Part shown: positions 16,784 to 26,988 of the stretch, one piece after another
Layout of the letters: each line of letters starts with the position of its first letter
Numbering within the stretch: the stretch's first letter is position 1
NCBI RefSeq assembly: GCF_027853965.1
Contig: NZ_JAQGLB010000005.1
Span: forward strand, 1 to 64,000
From: Saccharopolyspora indica
Lineage (GTDB): Bacteria > Actinomycetota > Actinomycetes > Mycobacteriales > Pseudonocardiaceae
DNA: 64,000 bases
Direction of reading: 5' to 3'
The notes under the pieces: generated by a model
Database searches by the model: none
Told to the model about the DNA's origin: nothing
Seen by the model: only the letters and a program-made list of their open reading frames with translations
Position numbers and translations under genes: made by a program

Positions 16784-17493
16784 AGTGCTGCCTCGACGTC
16801 TTCGAGGCCGGCGAGCGCGTCCGCGCCTGCTCGCCGCTGGGCATCGGTGAGCTCGATGTCGAACGCTCTTGCCAAGTACTCGCGAGCCGCGTCCTGGTTC
16901 TCGCAGCGGACAGCCAGCTCAGCGCGATACGCCAGCGCTTCGAGCAGCTCGAGCGGTCCCGCGGTATCGCGGTTGCGCTCGAGTGCTGCATCGAGGATCC
17001 GCGCTGCCTGATCGGCTTTTCCGTGGGAGTCGCCCATGACGACCGCGCTGCGCAGGGAGGCGGAGAGCCGGCCCACCACCGGTGCTTCATCAGCTGGCCC
17101 GGCCGTCTTGGCCATGATCCTGATCCAGTTGCCACCGGGGTCGATCACCGTGAACCCCGACGTGTTCCCGGAGTTCTTCCGAACTCGCGGACGCGTCATT
17201 CGCGGAATTCCCGAGACCAGGATCTTGCCGTACGCGCCGCGCATCCCCTCGGCGAAGGCGCGAAACAGCTCGCCGGTGTCGGGAACCGCGACCAGGCAGG
17301 TTCCGTAGGAGTCCTCGGGCCTGAACCCGGGCATGCCGAAGAAGTGGAGCTCGATGTCGTCGCGCTTGAGGGCCACGTACGGGTTGGGGCGCTTCTGCAC
17401 GTAGGTCTGCTGGAAACCGAGCACGCCGTAGAACTCCGCGATGACGTCGATCGACTCGCAAGGCAGCAGGGGCACCGTCGTCTCACCGGCCAC
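16780..17493 (-). CDS. VOC (bleomycin-resistance-like) protein with helical C-terminal extension
   Basis: A 237-residue protein. Residues 1-120 form a VOC/bleomycin-resistance domain (FYGVLGFQQTYVQKRPNPYV, then GGNWIRIMAK). Residues 130-237 form an alpha-helical, TPR-like extension (LELLEALAYRAELAVRCENQ, then REYLARAFDIE). VOC proteins of this group sequester or modify drugs. GTG at 17493 has GGGAGG upstream. It is the first gene of a coupled operon with PadR and the MFS exporter, consistent with a resistance module. The combination with a helical tail is less usual. Confidence 0.75.
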   Translation of the reverse strand: MAGETTVPLLPCESIDVIAEFYGVLGFQQTYVQKRPNPYVALKRDDIELHFFGMPGFRPEDSYGTCLVAVPDTGELFRAFAEGMRGAYGKILVSGIPRMTRPRVRKNSGNTSGFTVIDPGGNWIRIMAKTAGPADEAPVVGRLSASLRSAVVMGDSHGKADQAARILDAALERNRDTAGPLELLEALAYRAELAVRCENQDAAREYLARAFDIELTDAQRRAGADALAGLEDVEAAL

Positions 17494-17513
17494 TGGAGGC
17501 ACCTCCCGTTCGA

Positions 17514-17531
17514 GTAGCCAAATTTGACTAC
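17514..17531. promoter_or_regulatory. 18-bp operator of the VOC-PadR-MFS operon
   Basis: GTAGCCAAATTTGACTAC is an inverted repeat whose only defect is one mismatched pair (positions 5 and 14). It lies 20 bp before the first start codon of the operon, in the promoter or leader of an operon that encodes its own PadR regulator. Confidence 0.65.
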
Positions 17532-17575
17532 TGCACGCTACCAGGGGTGCGGCCACCTCGGGGAAGGCGGGCGGA

Positions 17576-18655
17576 TCAGAGCTGGAGCAGGTCGGCGAGG
17601 CGGGCGCGGTTCCGGTCCGGGGTGCCGAGCAGGAGCTCCGAGGTCTTGGCGCGCTTGTAGTACAGGTGCGCGTCGTGCTCCCAGGTGTAGCCGATCCCGC
17701 CGTGCAGCTGCACCGCGTCCGCCGCGGCCTGGAAGTGGGCGGGCGCGACCAGGACCTGCACGAGCGCCGCCGCGAGCGGGAGCTCCTGCGGATCGGCGTC
17801 GGCCGCCCAGGCCGCGAAGCGCACCGCGGCACCGGCTTGCTCCAGCGCGCTGTGCATGTCCGCCAGCCGGTGCTTGACGCCCTGGTAGGAGCCGATGGCA
17901 CGGCCGAACTGCACCCGGACCTTGGCGTATTCGGCGGTCATCTCCAGCACTTTCGCCAATCCGCCCAGCTGTTCGGCCGACAGCGCCACGGCCGCGAGAT
18001 CGCGGACCCGGGAGCGCACCGCGTCCGGATCCGGCGAGGACAGCAGCTCGGCCGGGGCCGCCGCGAAGTCCAGGTGCGCCAGGCGGCGGGTCGGGTCGAG
18101 CGCGCGCAGCGGAGTCCTCGCGGCGTGCTCGCCGCGCACCCGGAACCACCCGGTGCCCTGTCCGGTCCTGGCCTGCACCAGCACGACGTCGGCGATGTCA
18201 CCGGAGACCACGCGCTGCGCGCGCCCGTCCAGCACCCACCCGCCGTCGCGCTTCGTCGCGTCCGGTACCGATTCCCGGTCCCAGGCGACCGCCGCGATCA
18301 GCTCACCGGAAACCATCGCGGGCAGCAGGTCCGCCCGGGCCGGGGCGTCGTCGAGTTCGAGCAGCACATCGGTGGCCAGCACCGCGGTGGCCAGGAAGGG
18401 CACCGGCGCCAGCGCCCGGCCCAGTTCTTCCAGCACCACCGCGCGTTCCACGTGGCCCGCGCCGGAACCGCCGAGTTCTTCGGGCACCACGAGGCCGGTC
18501 AGGCCCAGCTCGGTCGACAGCCGCCGCCACAGCCCGGCGTCGTGGCCGTCGCCGTCGGCCAGTTCCCGCACCCGCTGCGGCGGGGCGTGCTCGGCGAGGA
18601 ACTTCCGCACCGCCGACCGCAGTTCCTGCTGCTCCTGGTCCAGCACCAGCCGCAT
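17576..18655 (-). CDS. acyl-CoA dehydrogenase (FadE type, probable partner subunit)
   Basis: A 359-residue acyl-CoA dehydrogenase, somewhat short for the family. Recognisable parts are the N-terminal helical domain (VPEELGGSGAGHVERAVVLE), a middle beta domain, and the C-terminal FAD region (VQFGRAIGSYQGVKHRLADM, then AVQLHGGIGYTWEHD). It lies 30 bp downstream of a second acyl-CoA dehydrogenase gene. In actinobacteria such adjacent pairs often form alpha2beta2 enzymes acting on steroid side chains or branched acyl-CoAs. An AGGAGAG site supports the start. Confidence 0.82.
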   Translation of the reverse strand: MRLVLDQEQQELRSAVRKFLAEHAPPQRVRELADGDGHDAGLWRRLSTELGLTGLVVPEELGGSGAGHVERAVVLEELGRALAPVPFLATAVLATDVLLELDDAPARADLLPAMVSGELIAAVAWDRESVPDATKRDGGWVLDGRAQRVVSGDIADVVLVQARTGQGTGWFRVRGEHAARTPLRALDPTRRLAHLDFAAAPAELLSSPDPDAVRSRVRDLAAVALSAEQLGGLAKVLEMTAEYAKVRVQFGRAIGSYQGVKHRLADMHSALEQAGAAVRFAAWAADADPQELPLAAALVQVLVAPAHFQAAADAVQLHGGIGYTWEHDAHLYYKRAKTSELLLGTPDRNRARLADLLQL

Positions 18656-18685
18656 CGCACGCTCTCCTGTTCTCCGGTCCCGGTG

Positions 18686-19885
18686 TCACGGCTTCTGCTG
18701 GGTGCCGGTCCTCAGCTCGCGGAACGGGACGTCGCGGTCCACCTGGGGTTCCTTGGGCAGCCCGAGGATCCGTTCGCCGATGATGTTGCGCTGCACCTGG
18801 TTCGAGCCGCCTGCGATGCTCGACGCCGGGGTGGCGCTGATCGCGATCGCCATCTCCTCGGCCGCCACGTCGCCGTCCTCCCAGCAGGTCAGCGCCGGTC
18901 CGGCGATCAGCCCGGCGGTGTCCACCGCCCGCCACAGCAGCTCGGCGCCGGCCAGCTTGGCGACCGAGCCGCGGGCCCCCGGTGGCGAACCGGCTTCCGC
19001 CTCCTGCCGCAGCTTGGTGTTGAACAGCGCCAAAGCCCGTTCCTGCGCGTAGATCCCGGCCAGCCGGTCGCGCACCACCGGATCGCCTGCGCGGTCGTGC
19101 CTGCGGGCCAGTTCGACCAGGTTGTCGCAGGCCAGCGGGTCGCCGCCGCGCCGGACCGAGCCGCCGATGGAGACCCGCTCGTGGCCGAGCATGGTGACCG
19201 CGGCCAGCCAGCCGCCGCCGACCTCGCCGATCACCGCGTCGGCCGGGATGCGCACGTCGTCGAAGTAGACCTCGTTGAACGGGGCGCGCCCGGTCATGTC
19301 CCGCAGCGGGCGCACCGTCACCCCGGGGCTGCGCATGTCCACGATGAACATGCTGATGCCGCGGTGCTTCGGCACGTCGGGATCGGTGCGGGCCAGCAGC
19401 GCGCCGAAGTCGGCGAACTGCGCTCCCGAGGTCCACACCTTCTGGCCGTTGATCACCCAGGAGTCGCCGTCGCGCACCGCGCGGGTCTGCAGGCTCGCCA
19501 CGTCCGAACCGGCGCCCGGTTCGGAGAACAGCTGGCACCAGATCTCCTCGCCGCGCAGCAGCGGTGGCACGTAGCGGGACTTCTGCTCGTGGCTGCCCAG
19601 GTCCAGCATCGTCGGCCCGCACATGCCCATGCCGACCATGAACGGCGAGCCGGGCAGGTCGTGGTGCGCCGCTTCTTCGTCGTAGGCCTGCTGCTCGGCG
19701 GCGGTGAGCCCGCGACCGCCGTACTCGGCGGGCCAGGTGATGCCGATCAGTCCCGCGTCGTAGGCAGCGGCCTGGAACCGCTTCGCGGCCCGCAGCTGCT
19801 CGGCGGGGTCGAGCTCGCCGAGCGGCCCAGGCGCGTTGCGGGCCAGGAACTCCCGCGCTCCGGCGCGGAACCTGTCGAGCTCCAT
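18686..19885 (-). CDS. acyl-CoA dehydrogenase (FadE type)
   Basis: A 399-residue acyl-CoA dehydrogenase with complete family motifs: WPAEYGGRGLTAAEQQAYDE, WCQLFSEPGAGSDVASLQTR for FAD and substrate, INGQKVWTSGAQ, and a C-terminal GGSNQVQRNIIGERILGLPK. ATG at 19885 has GAGGGAG upstream. It is upstream of the shorter dehydrogenase (30-bp gap) and divergent from an acyl-CoA ligase, so the three probably activate and desaturate one acid substrate, possibly a sterol side chain or branched acid. Confidence 0.87.
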   Translation of the reverse strand: MELDRFRAGAREFLARNAPGPLGELDPAEQLRAAKRFQAAAYDAGLIGITWPAEYGGRGLTAAEQQAYDEEAAHHDLPGSPFMVGMGMCGPTMLDLGSHEQKSRYVPPLLRGEEIWCQLFSEPGAGSDVASLQTRAVRDGDSWVINGQKVWTSGAQFADFGALLARTDPDVPKHRGISMFIVDMRSPGVTVRPLRDMTGRAPFNEVYFDDVRIPADAVIGEVGGGWLAAVTMLGHERVSIGGSVRRGGDPLACDNLVELARRHDRAGDPVVRDRLAGIYAQERALALFNTKLRQEAEAGSPPGARGSVAKLAGAELLWRAVDTAGLIAGPALTCWEDGDVAAEEMAIAISATPASSIAGGSNQVQRNIIGERILGLPKEPQVDRDVPFRELRTGTQQKP

Positions 19886-20135
19886 GTGCGCTCCCTCCAC
19901 CCGGTGGCACGGCGATCGGCCAACGCCGACTGTAACCGATCGGACACGCTCCGAACATCGCCATCCGGCGGAATCCACTGTGGACCTGCAACTCCCGGGT
20001 GCACTGCTGACCTGGAACGATCAACGCTCCGGCGCGGACCCGGCGACCGCTCGTCGGCCGAGGGCCGCGGTTGACCGCTCGCGCCGGGCCGACGCACTAT
20101 GGGCACGTCACGCCGCTCTCACCGACGAGGTAGCG

Positions 20136-21689
20136 ATGCCAGCACCTGCGCAGTCCGGCCGAGGCATGACCACCAGCGACCAGCTCGCCCGCCACGCCCG
20201 CAAGATCCCCGACGAGATCGCACTGCGCTTCGCGGGCACCGGCCGCAGCTACCGCGAGCTGGACGAGCGCGTCTCCAGGCTCGCCAACGCGCTGGCCGAC
20301 CGAGGCGTGGCCGCGGGCGACCGGATCGCGGTGCTCGGCCGCAACGGGCCGGAGATCGTCGAGTCCTACTTCGCCGCGGCGCGGCTGGGCGCGATCTGCG
20401 TGCCGGTCAACTTCCGGCTGGTGGCCGACGAGGTGGCCTACGTGCTGGCCGACAGCGGCGCCCGCGCCGTGATCGTCGACGAGCTGTTCACCGGAACGCT
20501 CGCCAAGGCGTCCGATGTGGACGTCCAGCTGGTCGTCGGGGATTCGGGCGACTACGAAGCGGCGCTGGCCGCGGCCTCACCCGTGCACGCCGAGATCGCC
20601 GTGGACGAGCAGTCCCCCGCGTTCATCATGTACACCTCGGGCACCACCGGCCGCCCCAAGGGCGCGGTGCTCAGCCACCACAACCTGCTGATGCACACGT
20701 TCAGCTCGGCGGTGCACCACGGCATCACCGGCGAGGACAAGGCGTGGCTGGTCGGGGTGCCGCTGTTCCACATCGCCGGGGTGTCGGGGATGCTGCCCTA
20801 CCTGCTGCAGGGCGGCCGGATCGTGATCGCCGCATCGGGCCGGTTCGACCCGGCCGAGACCGCGGAGCTGCTGGCCGGCGAGCGGATCACCGCCTGCTTC
20901 CTGGTGCCCGCGCAGTGGCAGGCGATCTGCGACCTGCCCGACCTCGCCGCCCACGACCTCTCCGCGCTGCGGCGGATCACCTGGGGTGCCGCACCGGCCT
21001 CGACCACGTTGCTGCGCGCGATGTTCGAGAAGTTCCCGGACACCGACATCACCACCGCGTTCGGGCAGACCGAGTGCAGCCCGGTGACCACGGTCCTGCG
21101 CGGCGAGGACGCGCTGCGCAAGATCGGTTCGGTGGGCACGCCGATGCTCAACGTCGAGGTGCGCATCGTCGACGAGGACATGCACGACGTGCCGCAGGGC
21201 GAGGTCGGCGAGATCGTCTACCGCGGCCCGACCGTGATGCGCGAGTACTGGGGCAAACCCGCCGAGACCGCCGAGGCGTTCCGCGGCGGCTGGTTCCACT
21301 CCGGCGATCTGGTGCGCCAGGACGAGGACGGCTACCTCTACGTGGTGGACCGCAAGAAGGACATGATCATCTCCGGTGGCGAGAACATCTACTGCGCCGA
21401 GATCGAGGACGTGCTGGCGGCGCACCCCAAGATCGCCGAGGTCGCCCTGATCGGTGTGCCGGACGAGCGCTGGGGCGAGACGCCGCTGGCGGTCGTCGGC
21501 CCGCGCGATGCCGCCGACCCGCCGTCGCCCGGCGACATCGCGGACTGGTGCCAGGACCGCCTGGCCGGGTACAAGCGCCCGCGCCGGCTCGCCGTCGTCG
21601 ACGAGCTCCCGCGCAACCCCAGCGGCAAGGTCCTCAAGACGCGGCTGCGCGCCGACCACGCGGCGGGCCGCCTCACCGTCCAGGAGTGA
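20136..21689 (+). CDS. acyl-CoA synthetase (FadD-type AMP-forming ligase)
   Basis: About 517 residues of the ANL superfamily. The AMP-binding P-loop is YTSGTTGRPKGA, followed by GVPLFHIAG, FGQTEC, the GWFHSGDL hinge region, the KDMIISGGENIYCAEIE core, and the catalytic lysine in NPSGKVLKTRL. It activates a carboxylic acid to the CoA thioester. ATG at 20136 is preferred for its GAGG spacing; an ATG at 20166 is possible. It is divergent from the two acyl-CoA dehydrogenase genes, so a shared pathway is likely. Chain specificity is unknown. Confidence 0.9.
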   Translation: MPAPAQSGRGMTTSDQLARHARKIPDEIALRFAGTGRSYRELDERVSRLANALADRGVAAGDRIAVLGRNGPEIVESYFAAARLGAICVPVNFRLVADEVAYVLADSGARAVIVDELFTGTLAKASDVDVQLVVGDSGDYEAALAAASPVHAEIAVDEQSPAFIMYTSGTTGRPKGAVLSHHNLLMHTFSSAVHHGITGEDKAWLVGVPLFHIAGVSGMLPYLLQGGRIVIAASGRFDPAETAELLAGERITACFLVPAQWQAICDLPDLAAHDLSALRRITWGAAPASTTLLRAMFEKFPDTDITTAFGQTECSPVTTVLRGEDALRKIGSVGTPMLNVEVRIVDEDMHDVPQGEVGEIVYRGPTVMREYWGKPAETAEAFRGGWFHSGDLVRQDEDGYLYVVDRKKDMIISGGENIYCAEIEDVLAAHPKIAEVALIGVPDERWGETPLAVVGPRDAADPPSPGDIADWCQDRLAGYKRPRRLAVVDELPRNPSGKVLKTRLRADHAAGRLTVQE

Positions 21690-21811
21690 CGAAAACCCGC
21701 CCGGTTCAGGTGATTCGACCCGGCGGTGGGTCGCGGACGCCCTCAGCATGGCTGGAAGCACAGCGCATCGCGCAGTGCGCCCCGCTCAGCCATCTCGACG
21801 GGAGACCGCCC

Positions 21812-22525
21812 ATGACAGCCGTGGACCTGCCCACCACCATCGACGGAGTCATCACCAGGATGGAGCAGATCGACGCCGAGCTCCCCCAGGGTGACGGCGT
21901 CGCCTGCTTCAACCGCGTGTACCTGAAGGTCACCGAGCTGGTGAAGGAGAACATCACGGACGGCACGTTCCAGGACAACGCGTTCCTGGAGCGCATGGAC
22001 GTCATCTTCGCCGGCCTGTACCTGCGCAACGTCGACGCCGCGAAGGCCGGTCGCGGTGTCGAAGCCTCCTGGGCACCGCTGTTCCAGGCCCGCGACAACC
22101 AGGTGATCTGGCCCGTCCAGTTCGCGCTGGCCGGGATGAACGCCCACATCAACCACGACCTGGCCATCGCCGTCGTCGACACCTGCGCCGAACGCCGCAC
22201 CACCCCCGACACCCCGCCCGTCCACCAGGACTACGAGAAGGTCAACGACCTGCTCGCCAGCGTCGAGGCGGAGATCCGCGCCGATTTCGAGGTCCAGATC
22301 GTCAAGGTCGCCACCCGCGACGCCGAGCTCCTCAAGCACGCGATGAGCGGCTTCTCCATCGCCACCGCCCGCAAAGCCGCCTGGGCCACGGCCCGGGGCC
22401 TGTGGCACGACAAGACGAGCATCAACCCGCTGGCCTACGACAGCCACGAGGCAGCCCTCGGCGAAACCGTCGGCACCGCCGGTCACGGCATCCTCCTGCC
22501 CGTCGTGCCCCCGCCACCGGAGTAG
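21812..22525 (+). CDS. DUF5995 family protein
   Basis: A 237-residue, mainly helical protein of the actinobacterial DUF5995 family. Recognition rests on GVACFNRVYLKVTELV near residue 28 and FALAGMNAHINHDLAIAVVD in the middle, where the His residues could bind metal. The function is unknown. ATG at 21812 has GGGAG 6 nt upstream. It lies 122 bp after the acyl-CoA ligase gene on the same strand. Confidence 0.8.
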   Translation: MTAVDLPTTIDGVITRMEQIDAELPQGDGVACFNRVYLKVTELVKENITDGTFQDNAFLERMDVIFAGLYLRNVDAAKAGRGVEASWAPLFQARDNQVIWPVQFALAGMNAHINHDLAIAVVDTCAERRTTPDTPPVHQDYEKVNDLLASVEAEIRADFEVQIVKVATRDAELLKHAMSGFSIATARKAAWATARGLWHDKTSINPLAYDSHEAALGETVGTAGHGILLPVVPPPPE

Positions 22526-22700
22526 CGAGCCCGCACCCAGGACCGGAGCCACCGGGGCGTGGCCCTGCGCGACATCGCCGCCGCCGGCGATGCCGCCCGG
22601 GCAACTCGTCAGTCCACTTCGGATGGAGCGAACAGAATTCGGGTACCGCCCCTGCCGGTTCGCGGCTGGCCGCACCTCCGGGGCAGCGCCACAGCTCGTT

Positions 22701-23754
<1,054 letters not shown>

Positions 23755-23827
23755 TCCGGGCCCCGGAGCGGACGCGCTGCGGACTATCGTCGGAATCGGC
23801 AGTGCCCGCCCGAACTGAGGAGCCCCG

Positions 23828-24367
23828 GTGTCGTTGGAGTACGCGATCCTGGTGTCGTTGCAGGAGCGCGCCGGGTCCGGGTACGAGCTGGCCAGGCGGT
23901 TCGACAAGTCGATCGGCTTCTTCTGGAGCGCCAGCCACCAGCAGATCTACCGGAGCCTGAAGCGGATGGTGGAGCTCGGCTGGGTGGCGGGCGACGCGGT
24001 CGCGCAGGAGAAGCGGCCGGACAAGAAGGTCTACCGGGTCAGCGACGAAGGCGCCGCCGAGCTGGCCCGGTGGCTGGCCGAACCGGCCGCTCCGCCGACG
24101 GTGCGCAACGAGCTGTCGGTGAAGATCCGCGGCGCGTCCTGCGGCGACGTGGGCCAGGTCCTCGACGAGGTCCGCCGCCACCACCGGCTGCACGCCGAGC
24201 GGCTGGCGGTCTACCAGGCGATCCAGCGGCGCGACTTCCCGGAACCCGACCGGTTGTCCGGCCGCTCCCGGCACCAGTTCCTGGTGCTGCGCGGCGGAAT
24301 CCGCACCGAGCAGTCGATGGTGGACTGGTGCGAGGAAGTGATCGGCGCGCTGGAGGACGAGAGCTGA
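23828..24367 (+). CDS. PadR family transcriptional regulator
   Basis: A 179-residue PadR protein beginning SLEYAILVSLQERAGSGYEL, with HQQIYRSLKRMVELGWV as the recognition region and KKVYRVSDEGAAELARWL in the wing. The C-terminal helices mediate dimerisation. GTG at 23828 has GAGGAG upstream. It lies downstream of the flavin enzyme gene and probably controls it through the palindrome at 22701-22716. Confidence 0.85.
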   Translation: MSLEYAILVSLQERAGSGYELARRFDKSIGFFWSASHQQIYRSLKRMVELGWVAGDAVAQEKRPDKKVYRVSDEGAAELARWLAEPAAPPTVRNELSVKIRGASCGDVGQVLDEVRRHHRLHAERLAVYQAIQRRDFPEPDRLSGRSRHQFLVLRGGIRTEQSMVDWCEEVIGALEDES

Positions 24368-24416
24368 CCCGCACCGCGCTAGCCTCTCGATCATCGGCTG
24401 GACGAGCGAGGTGGGC

Positions 24417-25262
24417 ATGGGGTTCCGGAATCCGGCGGACGCCGAAGGCTTCTTCACCACCTACGACGCCGCGTTCGCGCGCTGGCCGATTCCGCTCGAA
24501 GCGCGCGACCTGCGCTCGTCCTGGGGAGCCACGCGCGTGCACCTCTGCGGGAATCCCGGCGGAACGCCGCTGGTGCTGCTTCCCGGTGGTGGTGCGACCT
24601 CGGCGATCTGGGCGGCCAACGTCGAAGCGCTCGGCGAGACGCACCGCATCCACGCCGTCGACCTGCTCGGCGAAGCCGGTCGCAGCGTCGCCGACGGCGA
24701 GCCGGTGCGCGATCTCGACGACCTGATGTCCTGGCTGGAGGACCTGTTCGACCAGCTCGGCCTGGAATCCGCTGACCTGTGCGGGCATTCCTACGGTGCC
24801 TGGATCGCGCTGCACCACGCCGTCCGCTCGACGCGCGTGCGCCGCCTCGCGCTGCTGGACCCGACGGCCTGCTTCACCAAGTGGAACCCGCGCTACCTGC
24901 TGCGCGCCCTGCCGATGCTGCTGCGCCCGAATCCCCGCCGGACGCGCGACTTCCTGCGCTGGGAGACCGCGGGCGCCGAGCTCGACACCACCCAGCTGGA
25001 GCTGCTGGCCCGCGCGGCGACGTTCCAGCGCGCGAAGGTGATCACCGGCCCGAAACCCGATCCCGCCCGCCTGGCGGTGCCGACGCTCGTCGTGGGCGCG
25101 GCGGCGTCGAAGGCGCACGATGTCGGCCGCCTGATCGCCGAGGCGCGCCGCACGGTCCCCGACGTCCGGACCGAGGTCCTCGCGGACGTCGGCCACCACG
25201 CGATTCCCGGCCACCACGCCGACCGCCTCAACACCCTGCTCGCCGACTTCCTGGCCGGATGA
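24417..25262 (+). CDS. alpha/beta hydrolase
   Basis: A 281-residue alpha/beta hydrolase. The oxyanion region is LVLLPGGGATSAIW, the nucleophile elbow is CGHSYGAW, the acid lies in a VVGAAASKAHD-type loop, and the catalytic His is in DVGHHAIPGHH. ATG at 24417 has GAGG upstream and is preferred over a GTG six bases earlier. It ends at a strong terminator shared with the convergent endonuclease gene. The substrate is unknown. Confidence 0.82.
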   Translation: MGFRNPADAEGFFTTYDAAFARWPIPLEARDLRSSWGATRVHLCGNPGGTPLVLLPGGGATSAIWAANVEALGETHRIHAVDLLGEAGRSVADGEPVRDLDDLMSWLEDLFDQLGLESADLCGHSYGAWIALHHAVRSTRVRRLALLDPTACFTKWNPRYLLRALPMLLRPNPRRTRDFLRWETAGAELDTTQLELLARAATFQRAKVITGPKPDPARLAVPTLVVGAAASKAHDVGRLIAEARRTVPDVRTEVLADVGHHAIPGHHADRLNTLLADFLAG

Positions 25263-25269
25263 GCGAAAA

Positions 25270-25294
25270 GCGCCCGCGATCGCATCGCGGGCGC
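25270..25294 (-). terminator. Rho-independent terminator of the endonuclease gene
   Basis: A perfect 11-bp stem, GCGCCCGCGAT with its complement, and a 3-nt loop. On the minus strand it is followed by TTTTCGC, so it is a good intrinsic terminator for the endonuclease gene and may also stop the convergent hydrolase transcript. Confidence 0.8.
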
Positions 25295-25310
25295 TGTCGC
25301 TCGAGCGCTG

Positions 25311-26084
25311 TCACCAGATCTCGGCGACCCACTCCGGGTGGTCGATGAACGGGTTCCGGTTGTGCTGGAACTGGTCGAAGATCACCTGGTTGCGGCGCTC
25401 CTCGCCGGCGTCCACCGGGTCCTGCTCGTGCCACTGCTTGAGCACCGACACGCGGCCCATGAACGGCTGCTTGCCGTTCTCGACCTCGTCGTTGACCTCC
25501 AGGTCGGGGGCGCCGTCGGTGCCCTCGTAGCGCACCGCCATGTAGAAGATCATGCGGGCGACGTCGCCCTTGACCTCGTCGCGGGGCTCCCAGGAGTCGG
25601 CGTCGGTGAAGTTGCCGGGCGCCTCGCCGACCTCGTCACCGCCCATGTCGAAGTCCTTGCTGCCGCGCTCGGAGTTCACCGAGACGTCGGTCGGACGCAG
25701 GTGGTGCACGTCGGTGCCCGGGCCGGGCGCGGTGCCGAAGTCGCCGTGCGACTTGGCCCAGACGTGCTCGCGGTTCCACTGGTCGGGGTCACCGCCGTTG
25801 CTGTCCTTGCTCTGCGACCGGCCGGTGTAGAGCAGGACGACGTTGCTGGTGTTGTTCGGGTCCTCGTCGGTGACCTTCAGCGCGTCCCACACCTGGTCGT
25901 AGGACAGGGTGGTGGCGCCGGTGCTGATGATCCCGTTCAGCGCGGTCTTGAGCTCCTCGCCGGTCTTGCCCTGCGCGTCCTGGTAGTAGTCCTCGGCGGT
26001 GGACGCGCCCGCCGCCGGGAACGGGATCGCCACCAGGGCGATACCGAGTAACAGGGATAACGGCTTCCATCGGGTGGTTTTCAT
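25311..26084 (-). CDS. secreted endonuclease I (EndA/NucM family)
   Basis: A 257-residue exported nuclease with a signal peptide (LSLLLGIALVAIPFPAAGAS). The beta-beta-alpha-metal core is complete: WNREHVWAKSHGDFG holds the general base His, and TDVHHLRPTDVSVNSERGSK carries the metal-binding Asn and the phosphate-contacting arginine. ATG at 26084 has GGGAGAGGA upstream; an upstream ATG at 26186 would bury the signal. It probably degrades extracellular DNA for nutrients or biofilm turnover. Confidence 0.9.
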   Translation of the reverse strand: MKTTRWKPLSLLLGIALVAIPFPAAGASTAEDYYQDAQGKTGEELKTALNGIISTGATTLSYDQVWDALKVTDEDPNNTSNVVLLYTGRSQSKDSNGGDPDQWNREHVWAKSHGDFGTAPGPGTDVHHLRPTDVSVNSERGSKDFDMGGDEVGEAPGNFTDADSWEPRDEVKGDVARMIFYMAVRYEGTDGAPDLEVNDEVENGKQPFMGRVSVLKQWHEQDPVDAGEERRNQVIFDQFQHNRNPFIDHPEWVAEIW

Positions 26085-26403
26085 CGTGTGGTCCTCTCCC
26101 CGTGTGCAACCGGGGGGAAGCGTGCCACACCGACGATCACCATTGGGTGAACCAATTGGGGGAGCTCGGTGTCGGACAGTGATCACGCGGGCGAACGGCG
26201 GATTGCGCCGATTCCGCCGAATGCCGTGCCAACTGGGAAAACACCCGGATTCGAGCCGTCACGCGCGGTCCCGGCCCGACCACCAAATGGAAACAACGGG
26301 AAAGGCCGGTGCCGGTACTTGTGCCGTCAGCGGGAAGCCCAGCGCCGCACCGCAACTGGTGGAGAACTGTGAATGCGGCGGCCGAACCGGACATTCCCAT
26401 TGA
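26085..26403. other. gene-free interval upstream of the endonuclease gene
   Basis: 319 bp between the endonuclease start and the end of the cupin-regulator gene. It holds the endonuclease promoter and an inverted repeat ATTGG-GTGAA-CCAAT at 26142-26156. No convincing ORF or RNA gene was seen; base composition is locally less GC-rich. Confidence 0.4.
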
Positions 26404-26973
26404 TCACACGCGGTCACCGCTGACGTGCGCGCGCATCCCGTGCGCGCCGAACAGGATGAGGAGTTCGACCACGCCGCCGTCGGCGCTGCCCAGCCAGTGC
26501 GGCGAGGAGGTGTCGAACTCGGCCGCCTCGCCCGGCGGCAACGTCAGGTCGCGCTCGCCGACCACGAGCCGCAACCGCCCGTTGAGCACGTACAGCCATT
26601 CGAAGCCGTCGTGGGTCTGCGGCGTCGGTTCGAGGGGTTCACCGCGGGCCGGGATGATCATCTTGAACGCCTGCACGCCACCCGGTCGCCGGGACAGCGG
26701 GATGAACGTCAACCCGAACCGGTGGATCGGCTTGAGGTGGATGCGCGGGTCACCGGTGCGCGGGGCGCCGACGAGGTCGTCCAGCGGCACGTCGTAGGTG
26801 CGGGCCAGCGGCAGCAGCAGCTCCAGGGTCGCCTTGCGCTGCCCGCTCTCCAGCCGGGACAGCGTGCTCTCCGATATGCCGGTCCGCACCGCGAGTTCGG
26901 CGAGGGTGATCCCCCGGTCGCGGCGCAGCGCGCGCAGCCTCGGTCCCACCGCGTCGAGCACGTCCTCGGTCAT
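26404..26973 (-). CDS. XRE-cupin transcriptional regulator
   Basis: A 189-residue regulator with an N-terminal Cro/CI-type HTH (LRALRRDRGITLAELAVRTG, then ISESTLSRLESGQRKATLEL) and a C-terminal cupin barrel (HDGFEWLYVLNGRLRLVVGE, LPPGEAAEFDT, HWLGS). Such proteins sense small ligands through the barrel. ATG at 26973 is chosen; a GTG nine bases upstream is possible. It is divergent from a methyltransferase gene with a perfect 9-3-9 palindrome in between, which it probably binds. Confidence 0.85.
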   Translation of the reverse strand: MTEDVLDAVGPRLRALRRDRGITLAELAVRTGISESTLSRLESGQRKATLELLLPLARTYDVPLDDLVGAPRTGDPRIHLKPIHRFGLTFIPLSRRPGGVQAFKMIIPARGEPLEPTPQTHDGFEWLYVLNGRLRLVVGERDLTLPPGEAAEFDTSSPHWLGSADGGVVELLILFGAHGMRAHVSGDRV

Positions 26974-26988
26974 CGGGTCCACGCGAAC

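Noticed and set aside
20099-22525. Single very long frame covering the acyl-CoA ligase and DUF5995 regions
   Set aside because: Over the ligase it is an out-of-frame shadow; only the part from 21812 is a gene.
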